DNA from: Bacteroidales bacterium
Lineage (GTDB): Bacteria; Bacteroidota; Bacteroidia; Bacteroidales; UBA932
Reading direction: 5' to 3'
DNA length: 64,000 bases
NCBI GenBank assembly: GCA_017544005.1
Contig: JAFYEZ010000005.1
Location: forward strand, 1 to 64,000
The translations under genes were made by a program, and so were the position numbers. Positions 35,910 to 45,000 of this stretch are shown here, piece after piece. Position 1 is the stretch's first letter, and the number at the start of each line of letters is the position of its first letter. The notes under the pieces were generated by a model. The model saw only the letters and a program-made list of their open reading frames with translations. It was not told the DNA's origin and did no database searches.

Positions 35910-37043
35910 TTACAGGGAGAAATGAACCGTGGTCTCGTAATCGTTCCAGTTGCGCAGCGCCAGCGTGATGTTCTTCTGGTCATACACATTGCTATACTGC
36001 GTGTCTTCCACCATGCCGTTGTCCCAGACGAGATCTTTCCAGTGGACCTGGGCCAGGCACTCCTGCGCCTCGGCAAAGGTCAGGATGCCATTATGCGCCT
36101 TGAGGTAAGCGCCCGCCGTCTCGTAGCGCCACCAGCTGCGGCTGTGGGGATTGCCCACCGCCTCGTCGGGCACGGTGGTGTAGTATTTGGGCGAAAGGAG
36201 GTGGTTGGTGACGAGCATCGCGTTCTCCCCTTCCGGCTTGCTGACAATCATCGTCTTCCAGCCGTCGTCCTTGTCGAATTCAATGACGGCCACATCCCCG
36301 TAGGCATCCGCCACCATATAATGGTAACCGGTGCCCACCGCCGCATCGTGGCGGATATCGAGCGAGGCGACCAGATCCAGTGCCTCCTGCACGGTGGCGC
36401 AGCGGTCCAGGAAGAGACGCATGAGGATGGTGGTACCTACCTTATGCTTGCCGCTCTCCTGCCAGGCACACTGCTTGGGCAGCGCCATGATGGAGGTGCA
36501 GAGTCCCTTCTCGTTGATGCCGTCCACCGGCGCATAGACGGCCGCCAGGCAGTTGACCTTCCGGGCCAGCTTGTCGGGAAGCTTGTCGAGACTGTATCCG
36601 AAATGCGACATGTCGCTCACCGCGATCGAGGCGTAGCCCTTCTTCGGGCGGGAGACGGTCACCATCGTCGGATTCTTGAAAAAGTCGTAATTACGGCCGT
36701 ACCAGTAGCCTTCTCCCTCGGCTTTCGACGCCTGGAAGCTGGTGCAGTTCATCACGTTCATCTCGCCGTTCTCATCGGCTACCTGGGAACTCTTGAGCTG
36801 GATGGGGAGTCCCTTGCCAATTCGCTTGACCACATAGTCGAGCAGTTTGGCGTTGCTGTCGATATCTTTGGAAATCAGATCGTCCAGGTCGTAAGCGGCC
36901 TTGTATTGCATTTCATACAGGTAGGGGTTGTCCCCCACCTGTTTCACGGAGTTCAGCGTGCGGATCTCGCCGCCCCAGATGCTGGCGACGGCGATACAGA
37001 TTGCGGCCAGGATGCCGATAACCCAAAGAAGAACCTTTTTCAT
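35910..37043 (-). CDS. Ntn-type linear amide C-N hydrolase (choloylglycine hydrolase/C45-like)
   Basis: The 377-residue protein has an N-terminal membrane anchor or signal (residues 4-22, VLLWVIGILAAICIAVASI). A domain recalls choloylglycine-hydrolase or acyl-CoA:6-APA acyltransferase Ntn hydrolases. Cys100 in VMNCTSFQA is the likely nucleophile, freed by self-cleavage in the family. GYWYGRNYDFF and DGINEKGLCTSIM are conserved blocks, and a further YHYMVADAYGDVAVIE block follows. The substrate could be an N-acyl amino acid, bile-salt conjugate or peptide. It is followed after 3 nt by msrA. A -7-like TATCTTCG lies at 37068-37075. Confidence 0.78.
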   Translation of the reverse strand: MKKVLLWVIGILAAICIAVASIWGGEIRTLNSVKQVGDNPYLYEMQYKAAYDLDDLISKDIDSNAKLLDYVVKRIGKGLPIQLKSSQVADENGEMNVMNCTSFQASKAEGEGYWYGRNYDFFKNPTMVTVSRPKKGYASIAVSDMSHFGYSLDKLPDKLARKVNCLAAVYAPVDGINEKGLCTSIMALPKQCAWQESGKHKVGTTILMRLFLDRCATVQEALDLVASLDIRHDAAVGTGYHYMVADAYGDVAVIEFDKDDGWKTMIVSKPEGENAMLVTNHLLSPKYYTTVPDEAVGNPHSRSWWRYETAGAYLKAHNGILTFAEAQECLAQVHWKDLVWDNGMVEDTQYSNVYDQKNITLALRNWNDYETTVHFSL

Positions 37044-37096
37044 CTTCGCTTCGTTGTTAAGACAATGCGAAGATACAATTTTTTCGGTGATTCGTC

Positions 37097-39574
37097 CTAC
37101 CTACCGCCGCCGATTCCGCCACCGCCGCCCGAGGCACGGGAAGCCTCTTCCAGTTCGCCCACGTGACGCCGGCGGCTGCCGGTGGCTTTACCGAAGCTCC
37201 AGGTCAGCCCGATATTCACGCGCTGATTGAAGTACTTCTGCTGGAGAACCGAGACCACTTTCCCGGTATTGGTGTCGAGAATGTCGATATTCTGCTGGCT
37301 GGTACGGAAGATGTCCTGGATTCCCGCATTGAATGTGAGCGCCCCGTCGAAGAAGGTCTTGCGGAAAGCAATGTCCGAGGAAATACTTGGATGTATTCTG
37401 AGATAGGTGTAGACCATCGGCGTTTGCCCATAGGCATCCCATTCAATCTTCCAGTCAGCGGGCAGCGAAAAGGCGAGCGAAGTGCGGAAGAATCCGGAAT
37501 AGCTGCTTTGGATATAGGCGGTTGCATCGGAGATATTCTTCATCCAGACGCCGGTGATCGAAACGGTCCAGTCCAGCCAGGAGGTCACCGGGAAAGCCGT
37601 CATGTTGGCGGATACTCCTGCCTGATAGGTGCGTCCGAAGTTGCCCCATTCCAGCCGCTGATTGCCGCTGGCATCGTAGGTAGGAATCTGTGTGGTAACC
37701 TGTGTCGAGTACTGTCCGTGCGCAGCGAGCGAAAAATGCTGTCCGAAGCCAGCCTGGAGGCCCATCGAATTGGTAAACTCCGGCAGCAGGTCAGGATTGC
37801 CCACCGTGCTGGTGTGCGCATCGATATATTCTTCCACCGGGTTGAGGTTCCAGTAGCCGGGGCGGTGAACACGACGGGTAAGCGATAAAGCGTAGTTCTG
37901 TTTCTCAGTCGGTTGCCAACCCACGAAGATCGTCGGGAACCAGTTCAGGTAGTGGCGGCGCGTATCGGTGCCAGCCGTAATCCAGTCACCGAAGGTCCAG
38001 GTATACTCGGCTCTCAAACCGGCCTTGACGCTCCACTTGGCGCCCAGTTGACGGGCGAAGTTGAAATAGGCCGCTCCGATATGCTCCAGATAGGTAAAGG
38101 AGGTCGTCTGATCCATCGGTGCGGGGCCCGTTTCAATGCGGCGCGTATCGTTCACTGTCGAGGAGCGGGCCCACTTGGCGCCGGCTTCGAACATCGTAGA
38201 TCCCCACAGAACGCGCTGGTAATCCGCTTTTGCAGAAAGAATGTTCAACACGCCATTGCCGATAATCTGTCTGCCCGATTCGGTCCAGTCTGTCGTTCCG
38301 GTCACCTGGGTCCAGATGTCCTGCTTGTTGTCGGATTTTTGTCCGTTGCGATAGGCATCCAGGTTCACGGTAAGCTCCGCTCCGTGCGCCTCATCGAAGA
38401 TATGGGTATAGTTGAGGTTGGCCGAAACCTGTGTATAATGGGAATCGTTGATAATGGCAGACTCATCCTTCTGGAGTTCAGTACCATCCAGCAAGAGACG
38501 CGAAACGTTTTCGGGACGGCTGCTCTTGGAACCCTCTGAATGCCAGGGGAGACGGATGATGAATCCCAGCGTGTTGCGCTTGTCGACGAACCAGTCGTTA
38601 CCCAGCGTGATTCGGTTGCTGGAAAAATTGGTCTTGTGGAAAGACTGCGACAGCTGTTCCATCGTGCCGGCCAGTGACTCGGTTTTTGTATCCACATCCA
38701 GATCCACATCAAAGCAATAGTCTCCGTGGGAGAAATTCAGGAAAGTGTTGGTTTTATTTGTACGCCAGGAGAGGTTCCCCCATTCGCTGTCTTCCCAGGC
38801 AAAACGGTTGTGGGAGCCAAAATACATTCCGCCGAGGTCTGCGCCGAGGCTGCCATGCAGGCCAGAGAGCATATTGCGCTTTGTACGGATGTTGATGATA
38901 CCTCCCGAGCCTTCCGCATCATATTTGGAAGAGGGGTGCTCGATGAGTTCAATCTTGTCGATACTGCTCCCCTCGGTTCCACGCAGAAAGGCCTGCAGTG
39001 CTTTACCGTCCATGTGGGAGGGGCGGCCATCCATCCAGATGGCCACAGACTTTCCGTTCAGGGTGATGTTGCCGTCCTTGTCAATCACCACGCCCGGGGC
39101 CTTCTTGAGAATATCCAGGCCATTGGCCTGCTGCGCGATGGCGCTCTGGGCGACATTCATCACCACCTTGTCGATTTTGACCTCCATGATCGGGGCTTTG
39201 GCCGTCACGCGCGCACTTTCCAGCAACTGGGCATCCTCCTCGAGGGCGACGGACGGCAACTCGGTCCTCGGCGCCTGCACCATAACGGTGAGACTGCGGT
39301 CGCGGTAGCCGATCAGGGAAACACAGAGGATCCACTCCCCTTCCGGCGCGTTCAGTTTGTAACGGCCGCTTTCATCCGACGAGGTGCCGGCAATCAGGGT
39401 GCTGTCCGCCGACATCAGCGCCACGGTGGCAAAGCCGAGCGGTGCGCCGGAGGTCTCCGTTACGGTCCCCTCCACGGGAACCAGGGTCTGACGGGCCGCG
39501 AAAGCCGGAGTGTTGAGGATGGAGAAGCCGCAGACGAGAGCGGCTGCAATCGAGTATAGAAGTCTGTATTTCAT
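37097..39574 (-). CDS. TonB-dependent-receptor-like outer-membrane protein
   Basis: The 825-residue protein has a signal peptide to AFA near residue 27, a carboxypeptidase-regulatory-like domain (about 33-115, PVEGTVTETSGAPLGFATV), then a plug domain (about 125-240: VMNVAQSAIAQQANGLDIL, IELIEHPSSKYDAEGSGGIINI). The outer-membrane barrel is of the OMP_b-brl_3 kind, with a last strand QRVNIGLTWSFGKA. As in the barrel at 14967-17864, extra residues follow that strand, here ending in a Gly-rich tail (SGGGGGIGGG). The plug signature EGSGGIINI is typical for this group. The imported ligand is unknown and no susD or TonB gene is adjacent. Confidence 0.85.
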   Translation of the reverse strand: MKYRLLYSIAAALVCGFSILNTPAFAARQTLVPVEGTVTETSGAPLGFATVALMSADSTLIAGTSSDESGRYKLNAPEGEWILCVSLIGYRDRSLTVMVQAPRTELPSVALEEDAQLLESARVTAKAPIMEVKIDKVVMNVAQSAIAQQANGLDILKKAPGVVIDKDGNITLNGKSVAIWMDGRPSHMDGKALQAFLRGTEGSSIDKIELIEHPSSKYDAEGSGGIINIRTKRNMLSGLHGSLGADLGGMYFGSHNRFAWEDSEWGNLSWRTNKTNTFLNFSHGDYCFDVDLDVDTKTESLAGTMEQLSQSFHKTNFSSNRITLGNDWFVDKRNTLGFIIRLPWHSEGSKSSRPENVSRLLLDGTELQKDESAIINDSHYTQVSANLNYTHIFDEAHGAELTVNLDAYRNGQKSDNKQDIWTQVTGTTDWTESGRQIIGNGVLNILSAKADYQRVLWGSTMFEAGAKWARSSTVNDTRRIETGPAPMDQTTSFTYLEHIGAAYFNFARQLGAKWSVKAGLRAEYTWTFGDWITAGTDTRRHYLNWFPTIFVGWQPTEKQNYALSLTRRVHRPGYWNLNPVEEYIDAHTSTVGNPDLLPEFTNSMGLQAGFGQHFSLAAHGQYSTQVTTQIPTYDASGNQRLEWGNFGRTYQAGVSANMTAFPVTSWLDWTVSITGVWMKNISDATAYIQSSYSGFFRTSLAFSLPADWKIEWDAYGQTPMVYTYLRIHPSISSDIAFRKTFFDGALTFNAGIQDIFRTSQQNIDILDTNTGKVVSVLQQKYFNQRVNIGLTWSFGKATGSRRRHVGELEEASRASGGGGGIGGGR

Positions 39575-39660
39575 TGTTGAAGCGTTTTTCCTTTCGGGTG
39601 GTTTCGGGTGTTAGACTGCTCCAGGCCCGAAAAGGTTGCAAACAATCTGCCAAATTGCGC

Positions 39661-39668
39661 TATCTTTG
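39661..39668 (+). promoter_or_regulatory. -7 box of the patatin gene
   Basis: TATCTTTG lies 24 nt before the ATG at 39693. A TTG at 39636-39638, 22 nt upstream, could be the -33 element. Confidence 0.6.
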
Positions 39669-39692
39669 TCCACCCGATTACCTTTTTTATAT

Positions 39693-40571
39693 ATGGCAGC
39701 AGAAAAGTATCCTTTGGGAATCGCGCTCAGCGGAGGCGGCGCCAAGGCGGCGGCCCATTGCGGGGCGCTGCAGGCCCTGAAAGAGTTCGGACTGAAGCCC
39801 GATATCATTGCCGGCACCAGCGCCGGATCGCTCGTAGCGGTCTATTATGCCGCCGGGCTGGAGCCTGCCGAGATCTTGAAACAGTTCCTCGGGCTGAATT
39901 TCTTCAAGGATATCGTCGCGCCCGCGCTGCCCAAGGGCGGCCTTTTCGACTCGAAGCCCCTGGTGGAGCATCTGCGGAAGACGCTCCCCGTCCAGCGGCT
40001 TGAAGAGTTGCAGATCCCGGTCTATGTGGTGGCCTCCGAGGTGGAGCGCGGCCAGGCCCGCGTTTTTACGCGCGGGGAGATTGCACCGCGGGTCGTGGCC
40101 TCCTGTTCCATCCCGGTCGTTTTCTATCCGATGACCATCGGAAAGGCGCATTATGTCGATGGCGGCGCGGTGCAGAACCTTCCCGTTCCGGCCATCCGCA
40201 AGCAGTGCCGGAAGGTAATCGCCTTCAGTCTCAATCCGCTCGAGGAGGAGTCCTATCGGAACAACCTGATTTCCGTGGCGATGCGTTCCTACTCGATGAT
40301 GATGCATTCGAACGTCGCCGCCTCCGCCCGGCTGGCTGACCTTTCCATCGACCTGGACACGAAGGGGTGTTCCGTATATGACATGTCCAAGCTGGTGGAG
40401 CTGTTCCGCCGCGGTTACGAGAGTACGGTCAAGGGGCTGGAAGAGGGCGGATACCGGCGCCTCCTGCCGCCCGAGAAGGTTTCTTTCCCGAAGCCCCGCA
40501 GGAGCGCCGTGCCGGATTCCATCCCCGAAGGATGGAAGCACCTGCTGCCCGCTGGGCTGCGCAGGAAATAA
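39693..40571 (+). CDS. Patatin-like phospholipase
   Basis: The 292-residue putative acyl hydrolase has oxyanion motif LSGGGAKAAAHCG, nucleophile Ser43 in GTSAGS and dyad partner Asp156 in YVDGGAVQNLPV. No signal peptide or barrel domain is present, so it is probably cytoplasmic or membrane-associated, like RssA/YjjU-type proteins. I start at ATG 39693 (MAAEKYPLG), after the -7 box; an in-frame TTG at 39636 lies upstream of the promoter. It is followed by hairpins, not by another gene. Confidence 0.9.
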   Translation: MAAEKYPLGIALSGGGAKAAAHCGALQALKEFGLKPDIIAGTSAGSLVAVYYAAGLEPAEILKQFLGLNFFKDIVAPALPKGGLFDSKPLVEHLRKTLPVQRLEELQIPVYVVASEVERGQARVFTRGEIAPRVVASCSIPVVFYPMTIGKAHYVDGGAVQNLPVPAIRKQCRKVIAFSLNPLEEESYRNNLISVAMRSYSMMMHSNVAASARLADLSIDLDTKGCSVYDMSKLVELFRRGYESTVKGLEEGGYRRLLPPEKVSFPKPRRSAVPDSIPEGWKHLLPAGLRRK

Positions 40572-40593
40572 TTAGCTATTCCTTCCGGGATTT

Positions 40594-40612
40594 CGTCGGG
40601 CCGGGCCCGACG
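40594..40612. terminator. Strong hairpin after the patatin gene
   Basis: CGTCGGGC/GCCCGACG is a perfect 8-bp stem with loop CGG, 22 nt after the stop. It has no T-run, so it may be a Rho-type or mRNA-stabilising structure. A second small stem, CCCGCC-tgc-GGCGGG, is at 40622-40636. Confidence 0.5.
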
Positions 40613-40641
40613 GCATCCCTGCCCGCCTGCGGCGGGGCATT

Positions 40642-40783
40642 GCAAAACAAGATGGATGAAAGCAGGCACGCAGAGCGTGCCGCTGCTTTTGCCCTATCCG
40701 GGCCACTCGGAAAGCGAGCTTTCCAGATGGCCCGAATACGGCAAAAGCCGGCTCCTCGCCGGCTTTCATTCATCTTGTTTTGC
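40642..40783. repeat. 142-bp nested palindrome (four-stem cruciform) abutting tRNA-Ser
   Basis: The outer arms are 40642-40663 and 40762-40783, 22 nt with one mismatch. Inside are GGCACGC-aga-GCGTGCC (40665-40681), a long imperfect hairpin whose arms begin GCTTTTGCC and end GGCAAAAGC (40685-40748), and GCCGGC-tcctc-GCCGGC (40747-40763). The right arm ends exactly at the 3' base of tRNA-Ser. The folded form would be a clover-like junction. No transposase and no target-site duplication is seen. Confidence 0.85.
40742..40766 (-). terminator. Probable terminator of tRNA-Ser
   Basis: The stem AAAGCCGGC/GCCGGCTTT (40744-40766) lies within the palindrome and is followed on the minus strand by TTTTGCC. 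It lies 17 nt past the tRNA 3' end. Confidence 0.5.
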
Positions 40784-40867
40784 GGAAGGTAAGGGATTCG
40801 AACCCCTGAGACGTCGCCGCCTAACGGTTTTCAAGACCGCCGCCATAGACCACTCGGCCAACCTTCC
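40783..40867 (-). tRNA. tRNA-Ser (anticodon UGA)
   Basis: On the minus strand the acceptor GGAAGGT pairs with ACCTTCC and the discriminator is G. The anticodon loop is CTTGAAA, giving anticodon UGA (reads UCA and other UCN codons). A long variable arm (TAGGCGGCGACGTCTC region) and the T-arm GGGGTTCGAATCCC fit a class II tRNA-Ser. CCA is not encoded. Confidence 0.95.
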
Positions 40868-40879
40868 GGATTGGGAGGG

Positions 40880-40887
40880 CAAAGATA
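40880..40887 (-). promoter_or_regulatory. -7 box of tRNA-Ser
   Basis: TATCTTTG ends 12 nt before the tRNA 5' end, the same distance as at tRNA-Leu. Confidence 0.6.
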
Positions 40888-40937
40888 GGAAATCAAGCGG
40901 GAAGCGCCAAAAGAATTGGCGGCGAGAAGATAAGCGG

Positions 40938-41573
40938 CTATTTTTCCGGGGCGGGTTCAGCGTCCTGCTTCTTGCCGAAGAAGCGCCAGTGGAAGATCAG
41001 CAGATAGAAGGCGGCAACGGTGATGCAGGAGTCAGCAAAGTTGAAGATGGGCCGGAAGAAAATGACGTGCTTGCCGCCCAGCCAGGCGGGCAGGTCGGTG
41101 TCGATGATCGGGAAATAGAGCATATCCACCACCTTGCCGAAGAGGAAGGGGGCATATCCGCCGCCCTCGGGGAAGAGCTGCGCCACCTGAGTGACGGTGC
41201 TCTCCGAGAAGATCAAGCCGTAGAAGAGCGAGTCGATGATATTGCCCAGAGCCCCGCACAGGATGGCGGAGAGCCCCACCAGCACCCCCATCGGGGTGGA
41301 GGGGCGCTTGAGCAGTTTCCGGATGTAGAGGAAGATCAGAACGACCAACGCCACGCGGAAGAGACTCAGCAACAGCTTGCCGACGGTAGCTCCGAACTGC
41401 ATACCGAAGGCCATGCCGTTGTTCTCCACGAAATAGATCTGAAACCAGTCGCCGAAGACATGGATGCTCTGTCCGAGCGTCATGTGGGTCTTGACCAGGA
41501 TCTTGATGACCTGATCAATGACCAGCAGCAGGACGACGAGGAGGGTAATCTTCGTTCCGCGGGAAATCTTCAT
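40938..41573 (-). CDS. lspA: Lipoprotein signal peptidase (signal peptidase II)
   Basis: Cleaves lipoprotein precursors before the lipidated Cys. It therefore serves the several lipoproteins encoded here. The 211-residue protein has four membrane helices. The catalytic aspartates are Asp114 in GALGNIIDSLFYG and Asp181 in FNFADSCIT, with the family motif FVENNGMAFG at 48-57. The loop between the catalytic Asp residues is longer than in E. coli. I start at ATG 41573 (MKISRGTKI), 13 nt after the TraR-like stop. An upstream extension would overlap that gene. Confidence 0.94.
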   Translation of the reverse strand: MKISRGTKITLLVVLLLVIDQVIKILVKTHMTLGQSIHVFGDWFQIYFVENNGMAFGMQFGATVGKLLLSLFRVALVVLIFLYIRKLLKRPSTPMGVLVGLSAILCGALGNIIDSLFYGLIFSESTVTQVAQLFPEGGGYAPFLFGKVVDMLYFPIIDTDLPAWLGGKHVIFFRPIFNFADSCITVAAFYLLIFHWRFFGKKQDAEPAPEK

Positions 41574-41586
41574 CTGCTGAAAGGGA

Positions 41587-41973
41587 CTATTTGTAACCTT
41601 TTTCCTTGGCCTCAACGCTGAGGGTAGCGTGGGGAACCAGACGGAGCCGCTCCTTGGGAATCAGTTTGCCCGTGGCACGGCAGATGCCGTAGGTCTTGTT
41701 CTCGATACGGCCCAGGGCAGCTTCGAGATTCTGGATCAGCTTGTACTGACGGGAAGCCAGCTGGCCGATCTCCTCCTTGGAGAGCGACGAAGCCCCCTCT
41801 TCCAGGACCTTGAAGGTCGGAGAGGTATCTTCCGTGTCATTGCTGGTGCTATGGTTGACAATGCCTTTGAGCTGATCGTACTCCTTGCGCGCCACCTCGA
41901 GTTTTTCGAGGATCAGCGTCTTGAACTCCTGAAGTTCTTCATCGCTGTAACGCACCTTTGCTTTCTCTTCCAT
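41587..41973 (-). CDS. TraR/DksA-family protein with a degenerate zinc finger
   Basis: The 128-residue protein has a long N-terminal coiled coil (about 5-75) and the C-terminal DksA/TraR block YGICRATGKLIPKERLRLVP followed by HATLSVEAK. The classic C4 zinc site has kept only one of its four cysteines (GIC...), so metal binding is probably lost. DksA proteins enter the RNA polymerase secondary channel and work with ppGpp. Whether this relative does so is inferred from the family. It lies between ileS and lspA on one transcript. Confidence 0.85.
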   Translation of the reverse strand: MEEKAKVRYSDEELQEFKTLILEKLEVARKEYDQLKGIVNHSTSNDTEDTSPTFKVLEEGASSLSKEEIGQLASRQYKLIQNLEAALGRIENKTYGICRATGKLIPKERLRLVPHATLSVEAKEKGYK

Positions 41974-42017
41974 AATGCTATATTTTTTCTACAAATTTAA
42001 TCAATTCTGCAATCATT

Positions 42018-45000
42018 TCAAATCTTTGCGACAGAAATCTTGAGCGTGCTCTCTTCCCATTCGACGGAAACCCCTTCGAAGGCCGCTGCAGCGGCAAAAC
42101 GGAGCGATTCGGTGAGGGTCTGTTCGCAGAGATACTTGCCGTAAGAAGCCAGGGCTTCTTCCACGGAAGGCTCCTGTTCGATTACCACCCGGATGCGGTC
42201 GGTCACCTCGAATCCGCTCTCCTTGCGGAGGTTCTGGATCCGGTTGATCAGCTCGCGGGCGATTCCTTCGCGGCGCAGGTCGTCGGTCAGGGTCACGTCG
42301 AGGGCGATGGTCAGGCGGCCTTCGGAGGCCACCAGCCAGCCCGGCATATCCTCGGAGTGGATCTCGTAGTCAGCGGTTTCCAGTGCCACAGGGCCGGAGG
42401 GCAGATCCAGGGTGTACTCCCCTGCCCGCTCAATCGCGCCGATCGTAGGCTGATCCATCGTAGCAAAAGCAGCTGCAATCTCTTTCATCTGCTTACCGTA
42501 CTTTTTGCCGAGGGTCTTGAAGTTCGGCTTGATCTTCTTGGTAATCAAACCGGTCGTATCGTGGATATACTCCGCTTCCTTGACATTGACTTCCGTCAGG
42601 ATCAACGGCTCAACCTTTTCAATCTGTGCCTGCAGCGAAGGATCGATCACCGGAATGATCATCTTGGCCAGCGGCTGACGGACCTTGATGTTGACTTTGC
42701 GGCGCAGGGCGAGCACCATCGAGGTAGCCTGCTGCGCGAGGGCCATCCGCTCTTCGAGCGCCGTGTCGATTTCCGCCTCGCAGCAGGCAGGAATGGACTC
42801 GAAGTGAACGGATTCTGCACCCGGAACGAGGTCGCACCAGAGGCGTTCCATGTAGAAGGGAGCGATCGGCGCGGCGAGCAGGGCCACGGTGCGGAGTGCC
42901 CGGTAAAGCGTCTGGTAGGCCACCAGTTTGTCAGGCGTCAGGCCGCCGCCCCAGAAGCGTTTGCGGTTGAGGCGGACATACCAGTTGGAGAGGTCGTCGC
43001 AGACAAAATCCTGAATCAAGCGGCCTGCCAGCGTGATATCAAAGTCGGCATAGGCGGCGTCCACCTTCTTCACGAGGGTATTGAGCAGCGAAACCAGCCA
43101 GCGGTCAATCTCCTGCCGCTGTGCGGGATCGGCCTGCGGGGCAGCCGGATCGAATCCGTCCACATTGGCATAGAGGGCAAAGAACGAATAGGTATTGTAC
43201 AGCGTACCGAAGAACTTGCGCTGGACCTCCGCCACGCCTGCCTCGTCGAACTTTAGGTTGTCCCAAGGCTGGGCGTTGGTAAGCATATACCAGCGAAGCG
43301 CATCGGTGCCATAGGTATCGATAATTTTGAAGGGATCCACGGCGTTGCCCAGGCGCTTGGACATCTTGTTGCCCTCTTTGTCGAGCACCAGGCCGTTGGA
43401 AATCACCGTCTTGTAGGCGCAGCTGTCGGAAACCATCGTGTGGATGGCGTGCAGCGTGTAGAACCAGCCGCGGGTCTGGTCCACGCCCTCGGCGATAAAG
43501 TCTGCGGTCTGGCCGAAGGCCCCCTCGCCCAGCCGTGCGAGGCCTTCCTGGGCATAAGGCATGGCGCCGGAATCGAACCAGACGTCGATCAGGTCGCTCT
43601 CGCGCACCATCTTCCGGCCATCGTCCGAGACGAGGAAGAAGTTGTCCACATAGGGACGGTGGAGATCCACCTTGTCATAGTTCTCCTTGGAGAAGTCGCC
43701 CGGAACGAAGCCGGCCTTCCGGAGCGGGTTCTCCGCCATGATGCCGGCGGCCACGGAACGGTCGAGTTCGGTGCAGAGTTCTTCGAGCGAACCGATGCAT
43801 TTTTCCTGCTTGCCGTCTTCCGTGCGCCAGATCGGGAGCGGCGTGCCCCAGTAGCGGCTGCGGGAAAGGTTCCAGTCCTGGATATTCTCGAGCCACTTGC
43901 CGAAACGGCCCGTTCCGGTGGATTCGGGTTTCCAGTTGATGGTTTTGTTCAGATCCACCATCCGCTGCTGGACAGCCGTCGTGCGGATGAACCAGGAATC
44001 GAGCGGATAGTAGAGCACCGGTTTGTCGGTACGCCAGCAGTGTGGATAGTTGTGCACATGCTTCTCAATGCGGAACGCGATCCCCTGTTGCTTGAGTTCC
44101 ATGCAGATGTCGATATCGAGCGTGGGAGCATCCGGCGCAAGGCTGTCATCGTAGGCGTTTTTGACGAAACGGCCGGCGAAGGGAGCGTAGAGCGATGCAT
44201 CCACCCGCTCCGCTACGAACTTCGGATCGAGATCCTCGATGCGATAGAGTTTACCGGTGCGGTCCACCATGGCCTGTCGGTTGCCCGCCTTGTCGATGAC
44301 CTGCATCGGCGGAATGCCGGCGGCTTTGGCCACCTTGTCGTCATCCGCACCGAAGGTCGGTGCGATATGCACGATACCGGTACCGTCTTCCGTGGTGACG
44401 TAGTCTCCGGGGATGACGCGGAAAGCGTCTCCTTCGGGCTTCATCCAGGGAATCAGCTGTTTGTAACGGATGCCGACCAGCGCGGTACCCTTGACGGGAG
44501 CGCCGGCCACGGTGCCCGGATTCTTATCGTTGAAATGGGCTTCCAGGAGCGGCTTGGCAACGATATAGCGGGCCGGAGCCTTGGAATAGGGATTCACGCT
44601 GTCAACAGCCACATATTCGATGTTCGGACCGACGCAGAGCGCGGTATTGGAAGGCAGGGTCCACGGCGTGGTGGTCCAGGCCAGGATATAGACCGGACGG
44701 TCAGCCCCCGCGAAGAGGAATTCCGAAGCGGCGTCGCGGATCACCTCGAACTGCACGGTGACGGTGGTATCCTTGACATCGCGGTAGCAGCCGGGCTGGT
44801 TCAGCTCGTGGGAGCTCAATCCCGTGCCGGCAGCCGGGGAATACGGCTGGATGGAGTAGCCTTTGTAGAGGTAACCCTTGTCATAGATCTTCTTGAGCAA
44901 GTACCAGAGCGTCTCGATGTAATGATTGTCGTAGGTGATATAGGGGCGGTTTGTATCTACCCAGTAACCGACCTTTTCCGTCAGCGAGACCCACTCGGAG

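Noticed and set aside
34839..37166. Plus-strand open frame across the amidotransferase, msrA and Ntn-hydrolase genes
   Set aside because: It runs antisense through three recognisable genes and has no coherent domain.
40656..41621. Open frame beginning in the palindrome and containing GKGFEPLRRRR
   Set aside because: The segment is the antisense of tRNA-Ser and then of lspA; such GFEPL proteins are known artefacts of tRNA genes.
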